DNA of 64,000 nt from Delphinus delphis. Lineage: Eukaryota; Chordata; Mammalia; Artiodactyla; Delphinidae. A program made the translations under genes and the position numbers. The notes beneath the pieces are model-generated. The model saw only the letters and a program-made list of their open reading frames with translations, made no database searches and was not told where the DNA came from. The DNA lies in NCBI RefSeq assembly GCF_949987515.2, contig NC_082692.2:92389488-92453487 (forward strand). The letters are read 5' to 3'. Below, in pieces: positions 21,771 to 33,879 of the stretch; the stretch's first letter is position 1, and every line of letters starts with the position of its first letter.

Positions 21771-22130
21771 GAATGGTGCACTAGTCAGGACTCTTGGTTG
21801 TGGGTAATAGCCAGCTTGAACTAGCGCAACATAAAGGGGCTTTTATTGGCCCCAACAGCACTGGCTGAACAGCTGAATTGCATGAAGGGCAGGGATGCAA
21901 CAGCGGCTCAGGAAGAGACCCATTCAGGCACTGAGTACCTTCAGCGGCCTGTGTCCATCTCTGGTCTCTTCCTCTCCCTGCACATCTGCTACTTTGTGTT
22001 CTCCCGTTCTCATCTAGTTTTGGTGTCAAGGTTATACTACACTCCTAAAAGGAGTTGTGCCATGTTCCCTGTTTTTCTGTTCTTTGGGAGAGTTTGTGTA
22101 GCATTGGAATTAGCTCTTCCTGGAAACTAT
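21771..22130. repeat. Possible decayed interspersed repeat
   Basis: 'gtcaggactcttggttgtgg' and 'aaaggggcttttattggccc' resemble the start of an old mammalian repeat that I cannot name with confidence; the following 250 bases are C/T-rich. Family and strand are uncertain. Confidence 0.35.
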
Positions 22131-22324
22131 AAAAACCTATAGGTTCTCTTTATAGCAAGATATACTACTTATCAGTAGACAGTTTTCTTATGTCCTTAAA
22201 GGGCTATTTCTTCTTGGGTCAGTTTTGTAAGTTGCCTTTTTCTAGGAAGGTAGCCATGCCGTCTAAGTTTTCAAACCTATAATATCCTTCTATTATCTTG
22301 TTAATCCCAGAAGTGTCTGGTGTG

Positions 22325-22775
22325 GGCCCTGTGGTAAGTTTAAGAGTCTCCCTCTCCCTCGTGGTGTCCACTTTTAAACCCCCAGAACCTGTGAATATGT
22401 TACCTTATTTGGTAAAAGGAGCTTCACAGATGTGATTAAATTAAGGATCTTGAGATGGGAAGATTATCTTGGATTTTGGGAGGTGCCTAATGTAATCACA
22501 AAGGTCCTTATAGGAGAGAGGCAGGGGGAATAGGGTTAGTAGTAGGCGATGTGAGGATGGAGGCAACAAGTTGGGTGATGTGGCCATGAGCCAGGGAGTA
22601 CAGGAAGCTGGAAAAAGCAAGGTAATGGATTCTCCCCTGAAGCCTCTGGAAGGGGTGCAGCCCTGCTGACAGTTTAATTTTAGATTTCATGACATTGAGA
22701 GCATAGCTTTGTATTGCTTTAAGCTCCTAAACTTTGGTAATTTGTTACAGCATCAACAGAATTATTCTAATAATA
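22325..22775 (+). mobile_element. MLT1-class MaLR solitary LTR
   Basis: A solitary LTR of the ERVL-MaLR type: 'cccccagaacctgtgaatat', 'cagatgtgattaaattaagg', 'taatcacaaaggtccttata', and near the end 'actttggtaatttgttacag'. There is no internal retroviral sequence beside it, and it contains no gene. Confidence 0.85.
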
Positions 22776-22779
22776 ATCT

Positions 22780-25350
22780 GAATATTATTTGTTTGTTCTC
22801 TTTTTCTGGATAAGTGTTGGCACATTTTTCTGTCTTGTTAGTGTTCAAAGGAACAAATTTTGGCTTTATTGATTCTCTTGTAGGTTGGTTTTGAAGTTCA
22901 TTAATTTTTGCCTTTTATTTTATTCCTTCTACCTTCTTTGGATTTATTTTGCCCTTCCTTTCCTACTCTCTTAAGTTGGATAATCAATTCCAAATATTGA
23001 GCCCTTCTCACCTTGTAATTCGAGCATCTAAATTTGTGAATTTCTTTTAATATTGCTTTAGTTGCATCCTACCTATTTTGACATGTATTATTTTTTATTC
23101 TTATTAAATTTTAAATACTTTCTTATATCTACTATCATTTCTTATTATCTATGAGTTATTTAGAAGTATTTCACATTTTCAGTTGTATGGGGGATTTCTG
23201 GTTCTGTCTTAAAAAATTTTTTTTATGACTTAGTTGTATTTTGGTCAGACCATATGGTCTGTATCCTATCAGTTCTTTAAAACTGGAGCGACTTGCTTTA
23301 TGGCTTAGCAGGTGACCTGTTTTTATGCATATTCCACTGTGCTGGAAAGAATATGCTTTTTCCAGCCTGGGGTGCAATATCCTGTATATGAGTTCATTAG
23401 GATCTTTTTTGGTTGCTGTTTTTTTGTATGCTGGAACTATCAAGACATTTCTTAAAATTTCCCACTGTTAATTTTCTGAGGTTATGGAACTCTTCTATAT
23501 CCTAGTTGTGTTGGTGATTATACAATACATGTATGTGTTAAAACTCGTACATCTGTGTACCAAAGAAAAAGGTGAACTGAACTGTATGTAAAGATTTTTT
23601 AAAGGTTTAAAAAGTTCCCACTGTTACAGTGGATTTGTAATTTTGTCTTGTAATTTTTACGTTTTTGTGGTTAGTTTTTTTAGTTTTTAGTTTATCGAAG
23701 TTATGTCAGTAAAGGCTAACACTTGTAAAATTGTTTATAACTTCCTGATGTACTAAGTGTTTTATTATTATGCAAGGAACATTTTTATCTGTTTTATGTC
23801 TTGAAGTCTGTTGTCTGTTATTAATAAACCCACACCAGAATTGTTTTAGTTAGTATATATTTGGTATAACTTGTTCTTTTAAATTATGTCTTTATGCTTT
23901 GGAGATGTCTCTCATAAGCTGCACATAACCAGATTTTTAAAACTATTCTGACCATCTTTGTCTATTAATTGGAATGTTTACTCCATACATATTTGTTGTA
24001 ATTACTGATGTTTTTGGATTTACAAACTTAGCTTGTGTTTTTCTTTCTTTACCTCATTTTTTTCTTTATTTTTTTCCTTCTTTAAATTTCATTGAAGGCT
24101 TTTTTTGTTGTTGTTCCATTCCATTTTTTTCCCCTCTACCAGCTTGAAGGTTATACTTTATATGTTTACTATAGCAGTTACTCAAGATATTTTAATGTGT
24201 ATTTAATTAAGCATAACATACAATATAACGACCTTAAAACATTTTGATTCCTGTCACCCTCTCTGAGTATATGCTCTTGTTAGTACTTTATTTTATATTT
24301 AAGCTTACATATTAGATATGATTTTTTATATTGTCTTTTTTTAAAAATTGACTTAACACATTAGAATTTATCAGACTATCTGGGATAATTGTCTTTCCAC
24401 CTCAGAAATGCCCTATAGAATTTAGAGGGTCTGCTAGTGGTAAATTCTCTTTTTTTCTTTGAAAATATTTGTTCTATTTTGTTTGTCTGCGAATTTGACT
24501 TTTATTCTCGAGTGATAGTTTTGTTTGGTATAGAATTGTAGGTGGATGGGTACTTTGTCTCGGCATTGCTCTTTTTAGGGGTTCCATTTTTGCTGTTAAA
24601 AGCAATTGGCAGAAAGTTTGTATTTTTCTCTCTGGTTGATTTTAGGATCTGCTCTATGCTTTTGCTTATCTGCAGTTTTATCGGTATGATTCCAGGTGTT
24701 GATTTCTTTTCATTTATCCTAAATGATATTTGTTAGATTCCTAGATTGAGCATTTTTTTTTTTTTTTATAACAATAGTGGAGAGTTCTGAGCCATTATCT
24801 ATTGGAATACTTCCCTTCCCAGTCTGTCTGTTGTCTTTTGGAACTTTAGTTAGGTTATGCTTCTTAACTTCTTCATCTTTTCCATCTTTGCTCTCTAGCC
24901 TGTGCTCTGGATAGATTTTCAACTCTGTCTTTGTTTACTAATTCTGTTTTATTCTAAACTGCTGTTTATTCTTTGAGAGTTTAATTTCAATTCTGTTTTT
25001 CATTTCTAAAATTCTCTTTGTATCTTCTAAAAACGTTTGGTCATTCTTCCGTATTCCTCCATATTGTCAAGCCTCTGTTTTACTTCTTGTTGCATAAAAC
25101 GAAACAAAACATAGTGTTAAAATATTCTATCTCTAAAAATTCCAGTTCTCTACAGATCTGACTCTATTTTCTGTAGTGGCTTGCTCTAAAACTGGTGTCT
25201 TATTTCCCTATGTGTTTTGTGATTCTGACTATTGCTTGTGTTTCGTGGATTTTCATCTGTGGGAATTCTTTGAGGACTGCGGTAAAGCTCTGTTCCTCCA
25301 GAGAAAAGTGTTTCCTTTCGCCAATTGCCTGAGATGCCACAGCTCAGGAC
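22780..25350 (-). mobile_element. Old L1 (L1M-type), antisense, degraded
   Basis: From about 22845 ('ggaacaaattttggctttat') through 24200 the sequence is the reverse complement of an L1 ORF2 region, with many frame breaks. From about 24250 to 25110 it continues as L1M-like antisense sequence ('tttaatttcaattctgtttt', 'catttctaaaattctctttg'). The right boundary, 25110-25350, is uncertain. A separate L1 3' end interrupts it at 23471-23614. Confidence 0.7.
23471..23614 (+). mobile_element. L1M 3'-end insertion nested in antisense L1
   Basis: A 144-bp sense fragment of an older L1 3' UTR ('ggtgattatacaatacatgt', then 'ggtgaactgaactgtatgta') with a degraded A-rich end. The 12-bp sequence ttcccactgtta flanks it on both sides (23459-23470 and 23615-23626). 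Joining across it restores the continuity of the host L1, so this is a true insertion. Confidence 0.85.
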
Positions 25351-27085
25351 TTCTTTAAATCAAATTCTCGGCCTAAGGTTTTCTTTAATTTTGTTTTGTT
25401 TTCTGCTTAGAGTTTAAAGATTTCCTGTATAGTATGAATCTGGGTAACAAACAAGTATGAGAGCCCACTTGTGGTTACGAATTATAGGAGAGTTTCCTCT
25501 CCTGTATCTAGTGCCGAAGTCAAGAGAGACAAATTACCAGAGCAGGTTTCTTTGTTATTCGTCATTGCTTTGGAGGTGTAACTCCTTGGGAGTCCAGGCT
25601 TTATGCAAGAGTCTCCTAGAAGACTTCTGACCTTGATTAGACTCAAAGCTTTATCTCCTGTATCCAGTACAGCTATCAAAATGGAAGCCTGAGGTCAGCA
25701 GGTTTTCCAGATAACCACAGGGTGAATGCTAGCTTTAGGACTCATGCACCACCCAGGGGTCTTGCTTTCACTTCTTTATTGGGTTCTTTGGATTCCCAAC
25801 TAGCTATCTACTTCAGTAGATACTTCAGTAGGTGCCTTGAAATGTGTTTCAGTATTTCGTCTAGCTTTTTTTGTGTTTTGATTGAGAGGCTCATTCAGAA
25901 TTGGTCACACTGTAAAAAAAATAGATGTGCACAATCTTGGCTTTTTACCTCCTGCAAAGTGTCATTTTCTGGGTGTTGGAAAACACGGCTGCCAATAGCT
26001 CCTGAAATTTAGAATTTTACAGTTTTAATCGTTGGAGAGAGACTGATCTCTGTTGTTTTAATGATCAAAAATTCCAGGAAGAGCTTCAGTCAGATGTCTT
26101 CCTCTGGATCAGAAAAAGCTTAGGGGGATGAGACTAGGGGCTTAGGGTTACCTGTGTTGACATGGAAGCTCCCAAGAAAACCACCTGGGCTAGAATCAGT
26201 TCCTAAAAATGGAGGTATTGGGTACTGGTCTGCTGTGGTGCTTATCAGGGAATAAATAATGATACTTGAGTCTGTTAGGAATGATTTTGACTTTGAATAA
26301 GAGAAAGGTCCGTCTAATAGTGGCTTAAAATGTAAGTACATTTGTTGTTTACTTAATTAGAAATCCAGAGAATGGGCAGTCTCAGGTTTAGCGAAGGACT
26401 CTAAAGTGTCCTGTCTTTTTGCTCCACATACTCCGGGTATGGACTTTTCTTTTCATGCTCTTGTCACATCTTGGTTACAGATTGACGGTTGTCGCATCAG
26501 ATATCCTGTTTGCATTCATGGCAAGATTAAAGGGATGGGGGCAACACAGTGAGCTTTCTGCTCTCATTCTTGTCCTTTTAAATAAGGCAACAAAAGCTTA
26601 TCCCCAGGATCCTATTTTTGTTTCATTGGTCAGTACTGGGTTCCATACTGTTCTTAGCTGCAGGGAATTTGGGGGAAGCGGCCAGGGAAAAGGTGTTAGA
26701 AATAGCTAGGGTAGACATTAGGACCTCCATAATGCGGTACGCTGATTGCAGTGGAGGACTGCACGTGGTTTTCCTGCTGTCTCATTTTTAGTGTTTTGGT
26801 GATTAAAGAATACTGGCTTTTATCAAGGATAAATACTTTAAGGTACCTATCTATAAGAACAAGAAGAATTTTTTTTTTCCCCCAGTTGAAGTTAAACATG
26901 TAAAGTCATCTTAAATGGATGCTATATGTTCACCAGATGCCAGTATCTGCCATTAATAGTATGACTGTTGGTGAAAGCAGGTAACTTAGTAATAGCCACT
27001 TGATTTGTTTTATTGGCTGGCATATGAGAGGTATGCCCCAAGTGAATAATTTCTGCATTTTGTTTGTAATTCCTCGGTTTGGCTA
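25351..27085. other. Unassigned intronic sequence
   Basis: AT-rich. The stretch 26380-26580 ('gaatgggcagtctcaggttt') vaguely resembles an old DNA transposon or LTR, but I cannot name it. No exon signature seen. Confidence 0.4.
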
Positions 27086-27360
27086 GATGAATGGGACTAG
27101 GTGAAGAAGAGCCTTTCATACACGTGACTGGGTTTCCATTGACCAAGTCTGGGGGCCACCCATCTCAGTTATTTTGGAACAACAGTGCCAGTTTGCAAAG
27201 CGCAATGGACTTTTCTGTGATGGCGATGTCGGAGGGTCATTCTGTGAGCTTGCCCTTTGATTTGCTTTCATTGGAACAGCTTCTTAAGAATCAAGAGCTT
27301 ACTCGCCGTATCAAAAACAGTTTGGTTTCGGTTCCCCGAAAAGATTAAGCTTGAGAGAAA
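27086..27360. other. Repeat-free block with an 85-codon open frame
   Basis: From the ATG at 27091 a frame stays open for 85 codons to a TAA at 27346. The predicted peptide (MGLGEEEPFIHVTGFP..., ending SVPRKD) matches no family I recognise, and the ATG context (T at -3) is weak. The composition is more balanced than its surroundings and no transposon is visible. It could be a chance frame inside a conserved non-coding element. I do not call it a gene. Confidence 0.3.
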
Positions 27361-27519
27361 AACCTAAAATAAATTAGATGATCTTCTTCAAATTCAATGC
27401 GTTTTCCTTTTTCGTCTTAAGGAGGAAGTAGTTTTTCTTGGAAAGTGGTAGGGAAATCTTTCCTATTTCTAGTACTTGTGTATGGAGGCTGCATATGGTA
27501 TAAAAAAAGAATTTGGCTC

Positions 27520-27722
27520 TGGAAGCATCTTTATTGGGTTCAAATCCTGATGAGTGTGTGATCTTGGGCAAAGTATTTCATTCTTCTGTCTTGATTCGCT
27601 CCTAAGTAAAATGGTAACAACTTTAGAGGGTTTAGGGGACTAAGGGGTGTAAGAAGTGCTCTGAGAGCAAAGCCAAGGACACTGTAAGCGTGTAGTTAGT
27701 GCTCAACAGTATTATCATGATG
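27520..27722 (+). repeat. MIR SINE, sense
   Basis: 'tgggttcaaatcctgatgag', 'gtgtgatcttgggcaaagta' and 'gtagttagtgctcaacagta' in MIR order. Confidence 0.8.
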
Positions 27723-27905
27723 ATGATAGGCATGAACATTCTTTTTCCTCCTTTCTCAGTTATGCTTCTGAGTTGGAAAAGGAGTTCTTTTCTTTAGGAA
27801 GATAGAGTTGGGGAGCAGAAAGTATCTTCTAAGGGCACCGTAAGAAGACATTCGGGTTGCTGGCGCCTGAGAGTGTGTATATACAAAAACCTTTCGTTCA
27901 CTTTT

Positions 27906-28109
27906 TTTTTTTTTTTTGCGGTACGCGGGCCTCTCACTGCTGTGGCCTCTCCCGTCGTGCAGCACAGGCTATGGACGCGCAGGCTCAGCGGCCATAGCTC
28001 ACAGGCGCAGCCGCTCCGCGGCATGTGGGATCTTCCCGGACCGGGGCACGAACCCGTGTCCCCTGCATCGGCAGGCGGACTCTCAACCACTGCGCCACCA
28101 GGGAAGCCC
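27906..28109 (-). mobile_element. CHR-2-like SINE, antisense
   Basis: Full-length with a T-run start and a 'gggaagccc' end. The flanking 12-bp duplication is tcgttcactttt at 27894-27905 and tcattcactttt at 28110-28121, with one mismatch. Confidence 0.95.
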
Positions 28110-28121
28110 TCATTCACTTTT

Positions 28122-29300
28122 ATATTGTCTGATCCTTACCTCAGTTCGGTGAAGTTGGTGCCTTATAACCATTTTCTAGTCGAGGGAAGATGACTGTGTA
28201 GGTTATGAAACTTGCCCAAACTCATAATTCTGGCACACGATAGAGCAAGACTTGCCACTAAGAGGGAGCTCCTGAACTTTTCCTCCTCTTGGAAGTTCTT
28301 GCCTCAAGGCTCTGCCTTAGCTCAGGCTCGTGCTCAAACTGGGTTCTTCTGTCCACTCGGTAGCAAATGTGCGTTCGGCCTTCAGCCCATGAATCTGAAA
28401 ACTGTATTATACTCTTTGTTGTTTCTTCTTCATTTACATAAAAGGGTCGTGTGTCTGTCTTAAGACGGGACAAATAATTCAGTGACAGAGGGACAGGGTG
28501 ATGCTTAACACTCAATGAACTAAACCAAGCATTAGGAGAACTTCAGCTTTTTCCCCTTTGGAATGACAGTGTGCTGCATTCTGCAGTAGATCTTGACAGA
28601 CCTTTCTGGAGTTCATGTCATGTGAAGAAGTGTGGGCACATAAGACATAACAAGGGGAAAATGAGAGGGCTGACTTGGAGTGTCCAGATGTCAGTCCAGG
28701 TTTGGGAGCTGAAGGACCCGAGTCCCGGCCTTTGTTTTGCCCCTGACTAGCAACGTGACCTCGAGCAATGCTCTTGACCAGTCTGGGCCTTTGCTTCGTC
28801 ATCTGTGACGTGAGAATGCTGGCCTGGATAATGAAACATAACAGAATTTTATTAAGTGTTGATCCCATGCAAGGCCTGAGCTAGGCACAGTTTGTATTAC
28901 AAGTGTATTTACAGTCTCTTAAATCACTTAGGTCCGCTCTGTGTCTCTGATTGATTTTAATCTCTAGTTTATGAAAGATTAGGTTTGACATTTTGTTCTT
29001 GCATCTCAGTTGTAAGAAGCACATACCAATCCCTCCAGTTTATCACCTGTACTTACTTAATATGGATAAACCCCATGTATGCATTTAAAAAAAATTTGGC
29101 CAAGAAGTGATAACAGTGTCTAAAATTACCCCAAATGGAAAGCCTTAATGCAAGCAATGAAAAGACAGATCTGCAGCCATTCCTTGTATTATGCTGCTGG
29201 GTTCCCTACCTCCATGTCCCAATTGATGACATGGATTTGCCTTTCTTAATTGTGCCCTGGTCCAGTATGGCTTCAAAGGAGTTGGGCATGTTGGTCCATG
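28122..29300. other. Mostly unassigned sequence with MIR traces
   Basis: A sense MIR-like piece lies at about 28690-28835 ('ctagcaacgtgacctcgagc', 'cttcgtcatctgtgacgtga') and a weaker one at 28150-28260. The remainder shows nothing recognisable. Confidence 0.45.
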
Positions 29301-29304
29301 GTGG

Positions 29305-29485
29305 AGTGGTGGTATATGGTGGTGATATCAGAGACTTTATAGTGGAACTTGGGTTCAAATATTAGTTTTGCCATTTACTACGTGTTAGTATCTCAGAAGC
29401 TCAGTGACTTAAGCTATAAAATACTATCCCCGTCAAAAAGATGGTCTATTGTGCATATCATAGGCACATAGTAAATGTTAATTTC
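29305..29485 (+). repeat. MIR SINE, sense
   Basis: 'gaacttgggttcaaatatta', 'tttgccatttactacgtgtt' and the terminal 'cataggcacatagtaaatgt'. Confidence 0.75.
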
Positions 29486-29489
29486 CAGC

Positions 29490-30110
29490 CCCCTTCCTAC
29501 CCAATCACATTGGGATGTAAGTCACTTACCCAGATCCAGGGGGTTGAGCTTCACATGCACCAGAATCATTTTCCTCCTTCCTACCCTGCAAAGGCTTAGA
29601 CTTGTAGTGTGGTAGGTGGGATATGAAACAGGTACCAGACTGTTTCTTGGCAAAAGGGCCTTAGATATCATTTAGATCGTTTTATTTCACTCTAATTCAC
29701 ATTTTCTTCTGTACCCACTTCTGAAGCACAGTTACAAGCCTGGCTCCGTCTGGGTGCCTACCTGTGACTAAGCCATCCTGCTTCTTATTTCCCATGCTGA
29801 ATTAATAATCAAACCCTCTCTTAACTCCAAGCACTGGTCAGGGTTATGTAGGGTGATTGAGTGAGCACTGGCCGTGGGGTTGTTAGAAAACATCATCTTT
29901 TTGTTCCTCTGAATGGAGTCTGTCCCGTCCTGCTTAGGTTTGTCTTCAGTAGTAGATAAAGTTAGTAAGACCTCAGTCTGACTGTAAATAGCCAGACACT
30001 GCCAAGATTCAATTGCAGTTGAATTAAAACCAGCGGAATTGAGTCTGGTTAGTTAATTGAGAATTACGTCTCAGTCAGTGTTCATCTTCAGTTTTTCGCC
30101 TCTGTGCTGC
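29490..30110. other. Unassigned intronic sequence
   Basis: About 600 bases with no exon, RNA gene or element that I can identify. Confidence 0.45.
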
Positions 30111-30129
30111 TGTCCAAAACCAAGTTTGG

Positions 30130-30340
30130 GGCTTCCCTGGTGGCGCAGTGGTTGAGAGTTTGCCTGCCGATGCAGAGGACATGGGTTCGTGCCCCGGTCC
30201 GGGAGGATCCCACATGCCACGGAGCGGCTGGGCCTGTGAGCCGTGGCCGCTGAGCCTGCGCGTCCGGAGCCTGTGCTCCGCAGTGGGAGAGGCCACAGCA
30301 GTGAGAGGCCCTCATACTGCAAAAAAAAAACAAAAAAAAA
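30130..30340 (+). mobile_element. CHR-2-like SINE, sense
   Basis: Clean copy with an A box TGGCGCAGTGG at 30141-30151, a B box GGTTCGTGCC at 30184-30193 and an A tail interrupted by a C. The 14-bp duplication aaaaccaagtttgg flanks it (30116-30129 and 30341-30354). An antisense copy begins 495 bases downstream. Confidence 0.96.
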
Positions 30341-30508
30341 AAAACCAAGTTTGGATTGTTTACATGTTTGGATTTCCTTTTTCATGGCATTTTCTAGCCA
30401 CGTGATCCAAGAACTTGTGAAGTAAAAGGAGAAGGGTATGCGTGTGTGTGAAACTAGGACATTCTCATCTTCCTAGTAAATACTCAGTACTTTATTTCTC
30501 ATTTCTTG

Positions 30509-30552
30509 GATGGCATCTAAGTTTAAGATGCCATCTGATGGCGTCTAAGTTC
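30509..30552. repeat. Perfect 10-bp hairpin plus partial repeat
   Basis: GATGGCATCT (30509-30518) and its exact reverse complement AGATGCCATC (30526-30535) enclose a 7-base loop. A near copy of the left arm and loop start, gatggcgtctaagtt, follows at 30538-30552. The hairpin is not part of a repeat I recognise. Confidence 0.8.
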
Positions 30553-30834
30553 ATCAGGTTTCACAGCTGTTTGATTTCCTTCATGCAGAAAATAAATCTC
30601 AGCACCTTTTCCTAAAGCCCGTATGTTTCCTCTTGAAATGTACAGGTAGTGATGAAGGAACCCTTTGTCCTGTTGATTGGAATTGTGCCACTGACCCTTT
30701 ACACTGATCACTTCCGTTCTTTCAAGGTGACACCAAAGATATGTTATTGGGGGAGGAAGAGCAGGCGTGTCTCGCTCAAGTCATAAGTTTCATTTAGGGG
30801 CTAAATTTTGGGGCTAATAGCTAAGAGATCTTTT

Positions 30835-31038
30835 TTTTTTTTTTTTTGTGGTACGCGGGCCTCTCACTGTTGTGGCCTCTCCCGCTGCGGAGCACAGGCT
30901 CCGGATACGCAGGCTCAGCGGCCATGGCTCACGGGCCCAGCCGCTCCGCGGCATGTGGGATCTTCCCAGACCAGGGCACGAACCCGTGTCCCCTGCATCG
31001 GCAGGCAAACTCTCAACCACTGCGCCACCAGGGAAGCC
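30835..31038 (-). mobile_element. CHR-2-like SINE, antisense
   Basis: Full-length copy with its T-run tail first. The duplication ctaagagatctttt flanks it (30821-30834 and 31039-31052). It is in opposite orientation to the copy at 30130-30340. Confidence 0.96.
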
Positions 31039-31054
31039 CTAAGAGATCTTTTAA

Positions 31055-33375
31055 AGAACTGCCCAGGACCCCACATTCTGTGTAAGTCAGAGGCACAAAT
31101 TTAAGTGTTTGCATTTTACACTTAGAGTAAAACTGCTCCAGTTCTCACCTAACCTGTAAACCGTATTAAGAAAATCTGGGTTGTTAACTCGCCTTTCTCA
31201 GCAGGAAAAAAAAAAAAGTCTTCTTGAAGTGGAAAGCTGATGAGTGGTTCTCACGTTTCTAAGGAATCACTTTTCAGGAGAGCATGGCTTGTTTTTCTTC
31301 TTGGTTACAGAGGGCAAGTAACACAGAGCACCCTTGGTTGTCCAGTTAGTAGGAAAGAAATCTTAGTCCCTCTTGATTTTCTGATTTTTAGAAATGATTG
31401 GTTAATAAGAGAATTATAACATGAAAATATTAAAAAAAAACTTTCACATACTAACTCTCTATAGTAAATGTTTAAATAAGTATGATGTTTTGCTTTTTCA
31501 TAATCAGTAAATGCACTGACATGGCCATTTAGTCATCCTCCTTTCTGTTTTATCACAAGACTATTTAAAATTGAAGTCAAAGATAACTTAAAGCCTCACC
31601 AGGGCTGTTTAAAGCAGAGGGGCTTGAAATTATCTTTCTCTTGCAAAAAATAGAAAAAGGATTTCCAAGTTTCTAAAATCCTGACAGCTCCACTGTGCAT
31701 AAAGGATTCAAGGGCTTTGTTCATCTCCCACAAACATCTGTCTTGAAGTTTGAGCGTTTTTTTTTTTTAAAAAGCCTGAAACATTCTGATTCTTTGTTTC
31801 CCCAAACTATAACTTGGATTGCTGAGAGGCAGCAAATTGTCAGTGTTAACTATTACTTTCTTTCTCCGGACCATTTCTCTGCATTTTCTCCTGTGGGGGT
31901 GAATCTGGTCTAGTCAATGCCCCGCACCATGTGGGCACTCCGAGGAAAGAAATGGGAGAAGAGAAAGGAGGTGGCTATTTCTACTAACTGGAAAGTCAGA
32001 GGTGGTGTTTTTTCCCTGCCCCCAAGGAAAAAAACAAGATTTTCTTCTTGAGACATCACTTCAATTGCCCGTGTTTTCTTTGCTAGGCTGTTTTTGCTGA
32101 TGAAATCAGTGTCTGCAGCATTTCCTGTGCTTTCCATCTCTTTCTTTATAGTTATAACATTCACCTGTCATTGAATCTGCTAACAACTTGGCACATGCCA
32201 GAAAGAAAGCTGTTCTTGGGGGAAGGGGTTGATTTCTGGCTATTAAAAATTTCCCAAGACCCCGTAATTCTCTGAGTAGGGCCATATTGACGATTTCCAG
32301 TACCTGTGCTTTTCAGACCCTGCTCCAAAGGGCCACAGCCGGCTCCTTCCATACAGTAGGACATGTCAGTACATGTCTGCCACGCAAGTGCATGGTAACC
32401 ATCTGTCCCACTGACACACTGGCACCTACCTGACAGGGTTGTGATGATGATTTTATTGGCTGTTTCAGATAATCATTTAGTGCCTGGTACATAATAAACA
32501 ATTGAAACTTTGTGTTTCTTACACCTGGCATGTAATAAATATTCCTAAACTGTTAAAAGACAAAACAAAAAACCTGAGCACATCCTTAGCCAATTATCTT
32601 TGAGTTAGATTTTATCCAGATACAAGTGACATACTTTGCTAACACGGGCTTGAAGAAGTAAATGCAAAACATTGATTTGTGGAAGATGAAGATGACTCCC
32701 CTGGGAACCAAAATGGCTGGAGTAAAAGAGGACAGACCAGAATAGGGCTGTCTGGCTTTGTGTTTACATCTTACACGGAGCTGTTTTTCCCACTGCATGG
32801 AGCAGACAGAGCTGAAGTGCTTGTGTGTATGTATGTAAGGGCGTGGCGACTTGGAAGAGAAGATGCCAGCTGTGGCTTCTCACAGCAGAGGTTTGGAGGC
32901 CAAGGACGGGGCTGCAGGGAACTCCCTCTACTACAACATATGTTTTGTTCATTTCATTCTGGTCTTGGTCTACGTGTAACCAAAAAAAAAGAGAGAAGGA
33001 AAGGAAAGAAAAAAAGACAGAGACCAGCTGCTGGAGTCTAGAAGGGAAAAGTAATGGGAATGGGGAGAGTATGTCAGAATCATCCAGCATCATCGTGTTC
33101 ATGGGGTGATCTGTTTTACTTGCCCCTCACTGTTGGTGCTGAGATCGAAAGATGTGAAATCCTGGAACAATTCAGAAATGTTTCCTTAGAAAACATCATC
33201 TTCTCATAGCTTCACTGTATAATGCTTTTTATTAGGACAGATCTTTCTGATCTCTCAAGCATTGCCAAGAAGTGCCTATGCTTCTTATCTAGAGAGTTTA
33301 TTCCATGTCTTAATTATAAAGGGTTGAGTAGATGTTTCAGTATTGACGTTGGTCCTTGCCTGTGAGACAAGGTCA
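31055..33375. other. Mostly unassigned intronic sequence
   Basis: A sense MIR 3' part lies at about 32410-32545 ('cctgacagggttgtgatgat', 'agtgcctggtacataataaa'). A purine-rich stretch of GGAAA-type units lies at about 32980-33030. The rest, including 31.1-32.4 kb, gives no recognisable element or exon. Confidence 0.45.
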
Positions 33376-33399
33376 TAAGAGAGGTAGCCCCGGCCTTGG

Positions 33400-33612
33400 C
33401 CAGTGATTTAGCACTCATTCAATAAATACTTCCAAATTCTTGCTGTGTTAATAATATGCGCTAATTGCATTGGGGTAGATAAAAAGATAATACTTCATGT
33501 GCAGTGCTTTTAATAGTTTCTAAAGAATTATTCTTTTATACCAGTGAGGAATTTGAAAATCAGAGGGGTCAGGCCGAGGTTATATCACTGGTAAGTCAAA
33601 GAGTTATAGCTG
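33400..33612 (-). repeat. MIR/L2-type remnant, antisense
   Basis: 'actcattcaataaatacttc', then 'accagtgaggaatttgaaaa' and 'atatcactggtaagtcaaag'. Heavily decayed; the family is uncertain between MIR and L2. Confidence 0.5.
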
Positions 33613-33879
33613 CAACTAACTATCTAGTTCTTTTTCTCTTCTAAGACATGTTCCCTACTCTCAATCAACTCAACTTTTAATAGAAAAGATAATTTGGTTG
33701 ACTACAGTGAACATTTATGAAGTACATTCTGGAGGTACCATGTTAAAACAGACTTGCTGTTAATCTGGGTCTCAATATAGCAGAAGCAATCCTATTTGTA
33801 TTTTTATCTGTTTTATTTTAAGGGTGCTTATCACAATTTTAATGAGGAAATTATTTGGGTAACGAGTTATTCTCTATGT

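Noticed and set aside
22325..22775. Possible endogenous retrovirus
   Set aside because: Only a solitary MaLR LTR is present, as at 34518 and 43768; no gag, pol or env-like sequence lies next to any of them.
32679..33109. Overlapping frames of 94-120 codons with lysine/arginine-rich ends
   Set aside because: The basic ends are just the purine-rich GGAAA tract; no domain, no splice structure.
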